Shown piece after piece: positions 1 to 8,023 of a stretch of DNA of 64,000 nt. The position numbers were made by a program, and so were the translations under genes. The stretch lies in NCBI RefSeq assembly GCF_000214375.1, contig NC_015578.1, positions 1,674,001 to 1,738,000 on the forward strand. The letters run 5' to 3'. The stretch's first letter is position 1, and each line of letters starts with the position of its first letter. Below the pieces are notes generated by a model that made no database searches, was not told the origin of the DNA, and worked only from the letters and a program-made list of their open reading frames with translations. The stretch comes from Treponema primitia ZAS-2. GTDB taxonomy: Bacteria; Spirochaetota; Spirochaetia; Treponematales; Breznakiellaceae.

Positions 1-1242
1 CTTATCCTTGGCGGCGCGGAAGTGACACTTTGGGAAATGGCCGCTCTTTACGGCGGCCTGGCCCGATCTGTGTACGCCCAGACGGACACCGGTGCGCGGG
101 GAACTTCGTTGCAAGTAGCAGCCGAAGGGCCAGTCTTTTTTCCGCCCCGGGTCTTTGCCTGGGAAACCGCCGCAAAAATCCGCCGCCCCGTGGCCTCGGC
201 TCAACAGGCCCTGTTCCCGGAAACTCGCGCTCCTGTGGCTGCGGCCCAGCGGCCCCTGTCCCCGGGCGCGGCTTGGCTCACCCTGGATGCCCTCACCTTT
301 GTTGTGCGTCCTGGCGAGGAAGCCCATTGGCAGGAGTATGCCGGGAGCCGGCGTATAGCCTGGAAGACCGGGACCAGCTTTGGGTTTCGGGACGCCTGGG
401 CCATCGGTGTAACCCCTCAATGGACCGTGGCGGTGTGGATAGGGAACGCCTCAGGGGAAGGCCGGGCAGAACTGCGGAGCGCCGTTACTTCCGCGCCGGT
501 ACTCTTTGAACTTTTCTCTGCCCTCGATTCGTGGCGAGGGTATGTACCCGAGTCCAATACCTCTAAAGAACAACCATACCCCAGCCGCTCTGCCTCCCTT
601 GCGAAGCAAGTTCTTGGGTTGGTTGATTCTGTACCTTCCGGCGAGGACTGGCTCTGGTTTCCCCAGCCGGCGGATGATTTGAAGTCCCAGGAAGTCTGCG
701 CATGGTCGGGCTATCCTGTGGGCCCCGACTGCGGCCCTGTCAAAACAGTATTACTGCCCCGGAACGCGCCGCCTCACCGGGCCTGCGAATATTGTCGTAC
801 CGTTGCCTTAAATGAGGCGGAGGATCGCCAGATACGGCCCGCCGGAAATGACGGCCGGCCGGTGGTCCTGAAAAAGCGCTTTGTCCTTCCCCCTGCGGAG
901 GAATGGTACTACCGGCGCTGGCGGGCGGATTACAAGCCCCTGCCCCCTCCTGAAAACGATGCTGGCCAACTGCCCCTAGCCCTGTTTAACCCCGAACCCT
1001 TCTCCCGTATCTTTGTGCCCCGGGAGTTGGACGGCAGGGAAGGCCGGGTGGTTTTCAGCGCCGCCCACCGTGAGGATTCCGCCCTCATCCACTGGCACCT
1101 GGACGGCGAGTACCTGGGCAGCACCAGGGTTTTCCACGAAATGGAGGCCCGCCCCGCCCCGGGCTTTCATACCCTTACCCTGGTGGACGGGGCGGGAAAT
1201 ACCCTGACGCGCCGCTTTGAGGTGATAGACAATGGCACATAA
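1..1242 (+). CDS. pbpC: Penicillin-binding protein 1C, C-terminal part (5' end outside window)
   Basis: The reading frame is open from base 1, so the gene starts upstream; about 413 codons are visible. They cover the end of the transpeptidase domain and the C-terminal extension. The KTGTS box (bases 364-378), followed by a GFRDAWAIGVTP stretch, is the third motif of the penicillin-binding transpeptidase and matches the PBP1C arrangement. The tail (about bases 980-1239) resembles the PBP1C C-terminal (BiPBP_C) domain, with a W-x-L-D-G-x-x-L motif. The enzyme would cross-link peptidoglycan at the outer face of the inner membrane. An in-frame 25-bp dispersed repeat (94-118) adds the residues ARGTSLQV in a linker. 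The N-terminal glycosyltransferase part and any upstream alpha-2-macroglobulin-like gene cannot be seen. Confidence 0.9.
   Translation, partial: LILGGAEVTLWEMAALYGGLARSVYAQTDTGARGTSLQVAAEGPVFFPPRVFAWETAAKIRRPVASAQQALFPETRAPVAAAQRPLSPGAAWLTLDALTFVVRPGEEAHWQEYAGSRRIAWKTGTSFGFRDAWAIGVTPQWTVAVWIGNASGEGRAELRSAVTSAPVLFELFSALDSWRGYVPESNTSKEQPYPSRSASLAKQVLGLVDSVPSGEDWLWFPQPADDLKSQEVCAWSGYPVGPDCGPVKTVLLPRNAPPHRACEYCRTVALNEAEDRQIRPAGNDGRPVVLKKRFVLPPAEEWYYRRWRADYKPLPPPENDAGQLPLALFNPEPFSRIFVPRELDGREGRVVFSAAHREDSALIHWHLDGEYLGSTRVFHEMEARPAPGFHTLTLVDGAGNTLTRRFEVIDNGT
94..118 (+). repeat. Dispersed short repeat, copy A (inside pbpC)
   Basis: A 25-bp sequence beginning GCGCGGGGAACTTCG and ending TTGCAAGTAG is found identically at 27999-28023. 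Diverged relatives occur at 33462-33482, 35419-35445, 47989-48009 and 59361-59383. Here it lies in frame in pbpC and encodes ARGTSLQV. ACTT and AAGT flank a six-base loop, so a small hairpin is possible. Confidence 0.6.
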
Positions 1243-1280
1243 TTTTTTGTTACTAAAAAAGTAAAAATATTTTGAGAGGA

Positions 1281-1309
1281 TTGCACAAATTTTCCGTATT
1301 GACTATGCT
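1281..1309 (+). promoter_or_regulatory. Sigma-70-type promoter for the SWM lipoprotein
   Basis: TTGCAC at 1281-1286 and TATGCT at 1304-1309 are separated by exactly 17 bp in the AT-rich gap after pbpC. The predicted transcript starts near 1316 and has a leader of about 70 nt. Confidence 0.55.
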
Positions 1310-1330
1310 ATTCCCATGCTTCCGGCAAGG

Positions 1331-1350
1331 GCAACTCCCAAGTGGGTTGC
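1331..1350 (+). other. Leader hairpin upstream of the SWM lipoprotein
   Basis: GCAACTC and GGGTTGC pair across a six-base loop (seven pairs, one wobble) inside the predicted 5' leader, 24 bp before the SD AAAGGAG. It could influence translation or mRNA stability; no riboswitch family was recognised. Confidence 0.35.
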
Positions 1351-1388
1351 AGTTGCTGGGACATAAAAACCGCAAAGGAGTTGTTCAC

Positions 1389-3158
1389 ATGAAGAATAAT
1401 AAGTTGATTGTAAGGGGAATGTTGGCAGTGTTACTGGCATCCGGTTTGGTTTTGTCGGGATGCGGTGATGACGGTTCAAACGATACACCATGGGCATACC
1501 TCCCTGACATCATCGCCCCAGTGGTAACAGGCGCTGTTATTGAAGATATCGAAAAAAATGTATTAAAAGTAAGCTTTAGCGAAGCGGTTACCGGGGTTTC
1601 AGCGGCGGACTGGACCGTTACCGGCAGCCCAAAAAATATAACCGTCAGCGGTGCTTCGGGCAGCGGCGCAAACTGGACGCTTACCCTGAGCCGCCTGGCA
1701 GTCAATGGCGAGAAGATTACCCTAGCCTATAGCGGAGCCACTGTTGTAGATGCGGTGGGAAACGCGCTTGCAGGGTTTACCGGCAATCCGGTAACCAACA
1801 ACGCGGCAATAGTAGGCAGCCCATACGACCATACCGAGCCTCTGTTGGCTACCGCAGTTATCGCGTACGATGCGCCAAATATACTTATTCTTACCTTTAG
1901 CGAACCGGTTATCGGGGTTTCAGCGGCGGGCTTTACCGTTACCGGTAGTCCCGCAAATATAACCATCAACCGCGCTTCGGGCAGCGGTACAATCTGGGCG
2001 CTTACCCTGAGCCGCCTGGTAGTCAATGGCGAGGCGATTACCCTCGCATATAACGGAAGCGCAATTAAAGACACGGCGACTTCACCTCCCAATGCGCTTG
2101 CGGCGTTTTCCGACAAAGCGGTAACTAACCAGTTCGAACAAGTCATCAGCCCATTTACGGGGTTATATACCAGTGGAAATAAGACTATAAGCTTTAGTGA
2201 TACAAATTGGGCCGTAAAAATTGGTGAAAATTGGTCTGATGGAAGTATCTATGTGGAGGGTATTATTAATGGTACTACTCCCCAATATGTTGTTAACGGA
2301 AATACTGCCACATGGACAGCAGTAGGAACAGGGTCAGGGCTGGGGGGAACTGCTACGCTCTCCGGCAATACCTTGACAGTATCAAGCGGCAACCCTGCCA
2401 TAAACGGCACATACACTAAACAAGCCGGCGGGCCATTCCGTATAAAGGTTACCGGAATTCCTTCAAATGTAATTTCATTAATATCACAATATAATCCTTC
2501 GGCCAAAATTCGAGTTGGTATAAGTGAGCCAGGTTCACTTATACCAACTGACATAGGACATGTAATCGCCGCCAGAGATACAGATCCGGCTGGCTGGGGT
2601 GATATTATAGACGGTGATTCCTATGAATGCTGGATGTACGGTGGAGTCGGTGCAAGGGTATATTATTTTGGCTCCCCCGGGTATTATGATATAAGGTTTC
2701 TTGCTGAGTCGCTTTCAGTCTACAAATATAGGTCTATGGTACCATTGCAGATAAATGAAACTAATATCATCCCGTATAGTTCGTTTACAAATTTTACTGT
2801 CAGCCCAAAAACATTTGTTATAACAGGCATAACAGAAGCGCAAAAAACAGTCGGGCAGAGCGGGTTTATGATTGGCGTGTTTCGTGGCGGAACCACACCC
2901 GAGCAAGCTATATCGCAAATAAATTTGGTTGTGGGATTTGATGGAAGCGGAGACAATTTTTCAATATCAGGAGGATCTGCGCCTTATACGGCAACAATTA
3001 ACAACCTGTATGCCGATTGGACCGGTATAAATACTTGTGACCTATATGCTATGCTGGGTTCCGGCGGCTCAATGAGTTATTATAGGAAGACAGGAGTAAT
3101 ATCTTCTTCGACATCAATAAATGTTAATATGGCAACTTTTGAACAAATAACATTTTAA
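1389..3158 (+). CDS. Secreted lipoprotein with two SWM/Ig-like repeats
   Basis: Start chosen at ATG 1389 because AAAGGAG lies eight bases upstream and a lipoprotein signal peptide follows; the longer frame from 1272 has no such support. Residues 1-24 form a hydrophobic signal ending in LSG before Cys25, a good lipobox, so the 589-aa product should be lipid-anchored. Residues of about 45-130 and 148-245 are two related repeats with the motif F-S-E-x-V-x-G-V-S-A-A, typical of SWM/Ig-like surface repeats in spirochaetes. The C-terminal half is Gly/Ser/Tyr-rich and was not recognised. A predicted promoter (1281) and a downstream terminator (3175-3226) suggest a monocistronic unit. Function unknown; surface or periplasmic lipoprotein is the safe call. 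Confidence 0.8.
   Translation: MKNNKLIVRGMLAVLLASGLVLSGCGDDGSNDTPWAYLPDIIAPVVTGAVIEDIEKNVLKVSFSEAVTGVSAADWTVTGSPKNITVSGASGSGANWTLTLSRLAVNGEKITLAYSGATVVDAVGNALAGFTGNPVTNNAAIVGSPYDHTEPLLATAVIAYDAPNILILTFSEPVIGVSAAGFTVTGSPANITINRASGSGTIWALTLSRLVVNGEAITLAYNGSAIKDTATSPPNALAAFSDKAVTNQFEQVISPFTGLYTSGNKTISFSDTNWAVKIGENWSDGSIYVEGIINGTTPQYVVNGNTATWTAVGTGSGLGGTATLSGNTLTVSSGNPAINGTYTKQAGGPFRIKVTGIPSNVISLISQYNPSAKIRVGISEPGSLIPTDIGHVIAARDTDPAGWGDIIDGDSYECWMYGGVGARVYYFGSPGYYDIRFLAESLSVYKYRSMVPLQINETNIIPYSSFTNFTVSPKTFVITGITEAQKTVGQSGFMIGVFRGGTTPEQAISQINLVVGFDGSGDNFSISGGSAPYTATINNLYADWTGINTCDLYAMLGSGGSMSYYRKTGVISSSTSINVNMATFEQITF
2514..2548 (+). repeat. Perfect 14-bp inverted repeat inside the lipoprotein gene
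   Basis: GTTGGTATAAGTGA (2514-2527) and its exact reverse complement (2535-2548) flank the seven-base loop GCCAGGT. The repeat lies in coding sequence, where it encodes VGISEPGSLIPT. Because of the symmetry, the opposite strand reads nearly the same peptide. Confidence 0.8.
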
Positions 3159-3174
3159 AACGTATTGATCCTGG

Positions 3175-3226
3175 GTCCCCTGATAACCAGCTTGCGCGAA
3201 GGCAGGTTCTCGGGGGACTGTTTTTT
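3175..3226 (+). terminator. Rho-independent terminator after the SWM lipoprotein
   Basis: GTCCCC at 3175-3180 pairs with GGGGAC at 3213-3218, with an inner AACC/GGTT pairing, and six T residues follow at 3221-3226. It lies between convergent genes. Confidence 0.6.
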
Positions 3227-3243
3227 ATGGCTGCCGGCAGTGT

Positions 3244-4263
3244 TCAGTACCGTACCGGTGCGGCTTTACCGCATTGAGCGCAGTAGTACTGCTTTCCGCT
3301 TTCGACATCCCTCAATACCAGCCCTCCACTGTCTACCCTGTAGCCTTGACGATTTATCAGTACTGCGCCGCAGTGTTGGCAGACAGTATCGTTGTGTTCA
3401 CCCCATATATTGCCGGTATACACAAAGGAAAGATATTCCCGGCCCATATGGGCAATTTCTGCCAGGGAGACAGGGTTAGTGGGAGGAGCGTTCCATTGAT
3501 AGTCAGGGTGGTAGGCAGAAAGGTGCCAGGGTATTTCACGGGAAAAGCCGGAGAGGAATTCCGCGCAGAGCCGGGTTTCTTCGGCGCCGTCATTCAGGCC
3601 CGGGATGATAAGGGTTGTCACCTCCAGGTGGATGCCTGAGCTGTAAGCGGTTTTTATAAATTCCAGGACCGTCCTAAGTTTTCCACCTAGTACCTTTGCG
3701 TAGGTTTCTTCGGAAAAACATTTCAGGTCTATGTTGGCGGCATCCGTGAGGGGCAGTATTTCTGCGGCCGCTTCGGTATTGATACAGCCGTTACTGACCA
3801 GGATATTGGCGATACCTTCTTCCCGGCAGAGGGTCATGCAGTCCAGGAGGAATTCAATGTGTATAAGAGGCTCGGAATAGGTGTATGCTATCTGGGTAAA
3901 GCCCCCCTTCCGGGCCCGGGACAGTATTTCTGTAGGGGAAAGGCGGCGGCCCGGGGCATCCGTACCCTGGGAAATGTGCCAGTTCTGGCAGAATGGACAG
4001 CGGAGGTTGCAGCCTGCAAAGCCCAGGGACAGGATAGAAGAGCCGGGCCTGAAATGGTAGAGGGGTTTTTTCTCAATCGGGTCCTCAGCCATGGCAGTGA
4101 TGAAACCGTAATAGGGGAGGTCGCCCTGGCCGTTGATGTTTTGCCTGACCCTGCATTGGCCGAAGGAACCCGGAGAGAGGACGCAATGCCGGGGACAGAG
4201 CCGGCATTCCAGGACCCTATCCCCGCTGTCGGTTTTTAGGGAAAAGAAAAGGGTTTTCCTCAA
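3244..4263 (-). CDS. amrS: AmmeMemoRadiSam system radical SAM enzyme
   Basis: A 339-aa radical SAM protein of the AmrS (PflA-like) family. The [4Fe-4S] cluster motif is CxxxCxxC at C85, C89 and C92 (GCNLRCPFC). An N-terminal Cys cluster (C20, C23, C27, C37) is characteristic of this family. A C-terminal zinc-ribbon-like pair of CxxC motifs (about residues 295-298 and 328-331) is an extension. The family co-occurs with MEMO and AMMECR1 proteins; its substrate is not established. The 5' end overlaps the upstream small gene by 4 bp (ATGA), so the two are probably co-transcribed. A MEMO homologue is present at 27186, about 23 kb away, but no AMMECR1 domain was seen in the window. Confidence 0.88.
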   Translation of the reverse strand: MRKTLFFSLKTDSGDRVLECRLCPRHCVLSPGSFGQCRVRQNINGQGDLPYYGFITAMAEDPIEKKPLYHFRPGSSILSLGFAGCNLRCPFCQNWHISQGTDAPGRRLSPTEILSRARKGGFTQIAYTYSEPLIHIEFLLDCMTLCREEGIANILVSNGCINTEAAAEILPLTDAANIDLKCFSEETYAKVLGGKLRTVLEFIKTAYSSGIHLEVTTLIIPGLNDGAEETRLCAEFLSGFSREIPWHLSAYHPDYQWNAPPTNPVSLAEIAHMGREYLSFVYTGNIWGEHNDTVCQHCGAVLINRQGYRVDSGGLVLRDVESGKQYYCAQCGKAAPVRY

Positions 4264-4637
4264 CGAGGCTGGGCCTCGAAGAAACGTTCCTTGAGATCCT
4301 TCGTCTTATTGGCAAAGTGGAGGGGATCGTCCACTTCAAAGGGCTCCAGGATCACCCCGTGGGCGCCTTTTCTGATCCACAATTTTGCCAAGGGTACCCC
4401 TTCACCAGATTCGGTAACCGCCGAGTGTATATTCTCCATATAGAGAATGTCCTCCAGTTTGAATTCAATGATCTTCGGGTTATCCCCTAATGGATCGTAG
4501 AGGAGGATGAATTTGTTCTTCTCCGATGGATGCTGCCGGGGATATCCCGTAAAGGGTACACTATCCTTGGGGGCGCCCCCTGTATATTTGGTTATTTCAT
4601 TGAGGGGTAATGTTTCCAGGTAGCTGATTATACTCAT
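4260..4637 (-). CDS. Small conserved-looking protein of unknown function
   Basis: A 125-aa soluble protein without signal peptide or membrane segment; I do not recognise the family. It is rich in charged residues and contains a segment with E-F-K-L-E-D-I-L-Y-M-E-N. Its ATG (4637) has an excellent SD (GGAGG six bases upstream). It overlaps amrS by 4 bp and so forms a two-gene unit with it. It diverges from nudC across about 95 bp. A link to the AmrS reaction is suggested only by this coupling. Confidence 0.65.
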   Translation of the reverse strand: MSIISYLETLPLNEITKYTGGAPKDSVPFTGYPRQHPSEKNKFILLYDPLGDNPKIIEFKLEDILYMENIHSAVTESGEGVPLAKLWIRKGAHGVILEPFEVDDPLHFANKTKDLKERFFEAQPR

Positions 4638-4732
4638 AGGTACCTCCGGCTATAACTATAAATCGGATGGTCTCCCTACGCAAGTTGTATAAAAGCCCTT
4701 TTTCAGGTACCATGAAAAAAATAGGGGGTTTT

Positions 4733-5566
4733 ATGACAGCGACTACCGGATCCCTGGGGGCCTTTGTGTTCCAGGGATCAAATCTGATTTTTCCTGACAA
4801 TATCGATATCTCGGCGGCCATTAACCCCCTGTCCCGGGATCTGGTTTTTGATGCCTTTGGCGGATCGGGTCTAACAAACCCAAGAAATTACTATGAAATT
4901 AAGACCGTAGATGGAACTGCTACAGTCACCGGTTTAATGCTGGAAATGGGTGATCTCCCCCCAGGTTGGAGGAGTCTTTCCATTCGGCAGGTCCTTGCGG
5001 AGGCGATCCATGGGCTGGTAACCGGGGATAGTGCTGGAGGGCTCTTGTTCCGCTCTTACCACCTCATGCAGTGGCGCCGGGATTCAGCCTATTGCGGCAG
5101 TTGCGGCAGTCTGAACAGCGATTCGTCTGAGGGGACGGCCCGGAACTGTCCGGTCTGCGGCAGGGTGGAATTCCCCCGCATATCCCCGGCGGTTATTGTG
5201 CTTATTACCAACGATAAAGACGAGGCCCTTCTGGCCCATAACGCCAATTTTAACAACGGGGTATACAGCCTTATCGCGGGCTTCGTAGAGGCTGGGGAAA
5301 ATCTGGAAACAACGATAAAACGGGAAGTAAAGGAAGAGGTGAATATTGAGGTGGACCGGATACGCTATGCAGCCTCCCAGCCCTGGCCTTTCCCCAATTC
5401 ACTGATGCTGGGATTTACCGCCCATTATACAGGAGGGGAGCTGAAACCCGATGGGACAGAAATCATTGATGCCCAATGGTTCAGCAAGGAGAGCATACCC
5501 ACCCTGCCTGGCCATGGATCGGTTGCCCGGTATATTATTAACCGCTGGCTAAAAGGAGAAACTTAA
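4733..5566 (+). CDS. nudC: NADH pyrophosphatase (Nudix hydrolase)
   Basis: The enzyme hydrolyses NAD(H)-type dinucleotides to mononucleotides, and homologues can decap NAD-capped RNA. With the start at ATG 4733 (AGGGGG six bases upstream) the protein has 277 aa, close to the family length. Four zinc-ribbon cysteines are visible at C121, C124, C139 and C142. The Nudix box spans about residues 183-203 (G-x5-E-x7-R-E-x2-E-E). The NudC signature SQPWPFPNS follows at 216-224. Upstream in-frame ATGs at 4667 and 4712 have poorer ribosome sites. The 3' end overlaps the convergent small gene by 4 bp. Confidence 0.93.
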   Translation: MTATTGSLGAFVFQGSNLIFPDNIDISAAINPLSRDLVFDAFGGSGLTNPRNYYEIKTVDGTATVTGLMLEMGDLPPGWRSLSIRQVLAEAIHGLVTGDSAGGLLFRSYHLMQWRRDSAYCGSCGSLNSDSSEGTARNCPVCGRVEFPRISPAVIVLITNDKDEALLAHNANFNNGVYSLIAGFVEAGENLETTIKREVKEEVNIEVDRIRYAASQPWPFPNSLMLGFTAHYTGGELKPDGTEIIDAQWFSKESIPTLPGHGSVARYIINRWLKGET

Positions 5567-5913
5567 CTCTTGGGCTCCGCTAAATCTATAGTTTCGTCAG
5601 TCCAGCCGCCTTCAAGGGCATGGGTCGAACGGATGTAAACGGTTGCCGCCTGATCCCTGGTCAGATTCAGTTTAGCATTGCTGGTAAAACGCTGAAGCGC
5701 CCCTTCGGCGTCCTTAAAAGCGACGCTGTTCGCTGCCTGAAGGACAAATATCAAATCCAGCTTAAACCGTTCGGTATTTTCTTTTTCTGTAACTTCACCG
5801 GCCTTCTGATAGTCCGGGATGCTGATCTCTTTATACGCAGTTTTGTCCAGGTTTTGGGCATAAACCGCATTAAAGGCGATAAACAAAACAAATGCTAGGG
5901 CAAAACGTTTCAT
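5563..5913 (-). CDS. Small secreted protein of unknown function
   Basis: A 116-aa protein with an N-terminal signal peptide (MKRFALAFVLFIAFNAVYAQ, cleavage probably after AYA). The mature part is charged and alpha-helix-prone; no domain was recognised. The SD AAGGAG lies before the ATG. It follows the TPR gene by 50 bp on the same strand and may be the last gene of the P83/100-hflKC-TPR block. Its stop overlaps the 3' end of nudC by 4 bp. Confidence 0.7.
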   Translation of the reverse strand: MKRFALAFVLFIAFNAVYAQNLDKTAYKEISIPDYQKAGEVTEKENTERFKLDLIFVLQAANSVAFKDAEGALQRFTSNAKLNLTRDQAATVYIRSTHALEGGWTDETIDLAEPKS

Positions 5914-5963
5914 ATAAATCTCCTTGAAATCATACTATAAACCATATTTGAAAACTATGCAAC

Positions 5964-7013
5964 TCACCTTTTATCGTATATTTCTCCGTACTTTGTGTTG
6001 ATCCGTACCGCCTGGTGGTAATCAATCTGCGCCTGGGCATATTCCCCCAGGTAGGAAAGGGCCTTGCCCCGGCTTATGTAGGCGGTGGCATAATTGGGGT
6101 TGATTTCGATGGCCCGGTTAAAGTCATCTATGGCCAGCCGGTATTCCCCGATATTAGCGTAGACCGCCCCCCGGTGCCTATAGGCCAGGGCCAGATTGGG
6201 GTTGAGCTTGATGGCTTCGTTATAATCCGCTATGGCCTTGCCGTAATCGCCTCTGTTGTTATAGGCTACACCCCGGTTACTGTAGGCCCTGGGAAGGTCC
6301 GGGCCGGCATTCAGGTTGATGGAGATGACCCGGTCGTAATCGACCTTTGCCCGATCAGGGTAGCCTACATCGTAGTAAATATTGCCCCGGTTGATCAGGG
6401 CTTCCACATAGTTAGGGTTGATCCGTATGGCCTGGTTGTAATCCGCCACTGCCTTATCGTACTCGCCCTTGTTGGCGTAGGCATCGCCCCGGCTGCCGAA
6501 GGCCTTGGCATAACCCGGTGAGAGGCGCACAGCCTGGTTAAAGTCCAGGATCGCCTGATCGTACTCTCCCTTGCGCAGGTGGATTTCCCCCCGGTTGCGG
6601 TAGGCCTTGGCGTAGTTGGGGTCCATGGTGATGGCCATGGTAAAATCATTCCGAGCCCGCTCATAGTCCCCGATTTCGGTGAAGAGCAGCCCCCGGTTGT
6701 TATAGGCAAAGGTGTAGTTCTGTTTGAGCCTGATAGCCTCGGTATAGTCCGCCATGGCCCAGGTGTATTCGCCCTTGATCACATAAACTACCCCCCGGTT
6801 ATTGTAAGCCTCCGCATAATAGGGGTTGAGCCGTATTGCCTGATTGTAATACCCAATGGCCCGGTCATATTCCTTCCGGTCCGCAAAAATGATGCCCCGG
6901 TTAAGGTACTCATCGTAATTGAGGCTGTCCGCGAAGGCCCCCTGATACGCGGAAAGGAGCAGCAACAGTGTCAAGGGGAACACTGCATTTGGAATAGTTT
7001 TTCTCCTGGTCAT
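5964..7013 (-). CDS. Exported tetratricopeptide-repeat protein
   Basis: Start set at ATG 7013, six bases after AAGGAGG; a longer frame from 7031 lacks an SD. Residues 1-29 form a signal peptide (MTRRKTIPNAVFPLTLLLLL, then SAYQGAFA). The rest is about nine 34-residue TPRs with the recurrent pattern A-x2-D-Y-x2-A-I-x-L-x-P and N-R-G/S-R-G helices. The protein probably acts as a periplasmic scaffold. It lies 29 bp downstream of hflC in the same orientation and may be translated from the same mRNA. Partners are not evident from sequence. Confidence 0.88.
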   Translation of the reverse strand: MTRRKTIPNAVFPLTLLLLLSAYQGAFADSLNYDEYLNRGIIFADRKEYDRAIGYYNQAIRLNPYYAEAYNNRGVVYVIKGEYTWAMADYTEAIRLKQNYTFAYNNRGLLFTEIGDYERARNDFTMAITMDPNYAKAYRNRGEIHLRKGEYDQAILDFNQAVRLSPGYAKAFGSRGDAYANKGEYDKAVADYNQAIRINPNYVEALINRGNIYYDVGYPDRAKVDYDRVISINLNAGPDLPRAYSNRGVAYNNRGDYGKAIADYNEAIKLNPNLALAYRHRGAVYANIGEYRLAIDDFNRAIEINPNYATAYISRGKALSYLGEYAQAQIDYHQAVRINTKYGEIYDKR

Positions 7014-7042
7014 AGAATCCTCCTTAAACATTTTCTATTCTG

Positions 7043-8023
7043 TTAGCGTCCCTGGGGTGAATAAAGGTATCTGAAATATTCCATATCCGTGGAAAGGGTC
7101 TTGTCAAATTTTGGGAGGGTACTCCGGTAGGATTCCACGGCTCGCCAGAAGTCGAAGAAGTTCCGGTCCCGGGAATAGGCTTCCGCATAGATACTCGCGG
7201 CTTCCGCGTCCGCAGTACCCCGGATGGTTTCTGCGGTTGCATAGGCTCCGGACAGAATGGACATCCGTTCATTTTCCATGCGTCCCATCCATTCGGCCTT
7301 TTTCCCTTCACCGTCGGACCGGAAGGCCTGGGCTATCTGGTTTCGTTCCTTGATCATCCGGGCGTAGACACTCTGGGTCAGCTCATCGGAATACCGGATC
7401 TGCCGGATTACCACATCGATAAGTTCAATGCCGTATTCGGGAACCATCTTCCGGGACCGTTCCAGGATTTCTTCCGCCAGGGCCCGGCGCCCCCGCTGTA
7501 TGGGTTCCCTGGACCCTGCGGACTGGATCAGTATGGGCAGATCGATCTGGGTGTTGTCCCCAATGCCCAGGCTGTCCGCATTGTCCGCCTGTTCCAGGAT
7601 GATGTTGGAATTCCGCACCGTTTCCCGGAGGTAATTTTCCGCAACCACGGTCCGTACTTCCGAATCAATAACCTCCGCCAGTTTTGAATAGGCCAGGTTG
7701 ATGCTTTTAATGGATTCGTAGAATTTCTGTGGGTCCGCAATTCTCCACCGGGCGGTGACATCCACCCAGATATACTGTTTTTCCCGGGTGGGCATGTTCT
7801 TCTGTTCTCCGTCCCAAGCCATGATTCGTTTGGGGTAGCGTACCACCTGATCAATAAAGGGTGTCTTTATGTGGAGCCCTGCATCGGTGATCACGTTCAC
7901 CAGCCTTCCCATCTGGACCACCACCGCCTGTTCCCCCTCATCTACCACGTAGATGGGGCCTGCCATGAGTATTCCTATCACCACCACTGCAATGATTATT
8001 AGTACCACCATTGATTTTTTCAT
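7043..8023 (-). CDS. hflC: HflC, SPFH-domain membrane protease modulator
   Basis: A 326-aa protein with one N-terminal membrane helix (about residues 5-25) followed by a prohibitin/SPFH (band 7) domain beginning IYVVDEGEQAVVVQMGR. A coiled-coil flotillin-like tail with E-A-E-A-x-A repeats follows. HflC pairs with HflK in a large membrane complex that controls the FtsH protease. The start overlaps the hflK stop (TAATG), a sign of translational coupling. Family assignment is clear from length, topology and pairing. Confidence 0.94.
   Translation of the reverse strand: MKKSMVVLIIIAVVVIGILMAGPIYVVDEGEQAVVVQMGRLVNVITDAGLHIKTPFIDQVVRYPKRIMAWDGEQKNMPTREKQYIWVDVTARWRIADPQKFYESIKSINLAYSKLAEVIDSEVRTVVAENYLRETVRNSNIILEQADNADSLGIGDNTQIDLPILIQSAGSREPIQRGRRALAEEILERSRKMVPEYGIELIDVVIRQIRYSDELTQSVYARMIKERNQIAQAFRSDGEGKKAEWMGRMENERMSILSGAYATAETIRGTADAEAASIYAEAYSRDRNFFDFWRAVESYRSTLPKFDKTLSTDMEYFRYLYSPQGR

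Noticed and set aside
1316-1388. Leader of the SWM lipoprotein resembling a c-di-GMP (GEMM) riboswitch
   Set aside because: Only short pieces (GGGCAA, GGGACATAAA) match; the conserved core and tetraloop receptor are missing.
5964-7013. Plus-strand frames opposite the TPR gene
   Set aside because: Periodic repeats give stop-free antisense frames; TPR signature is on the minus strand.
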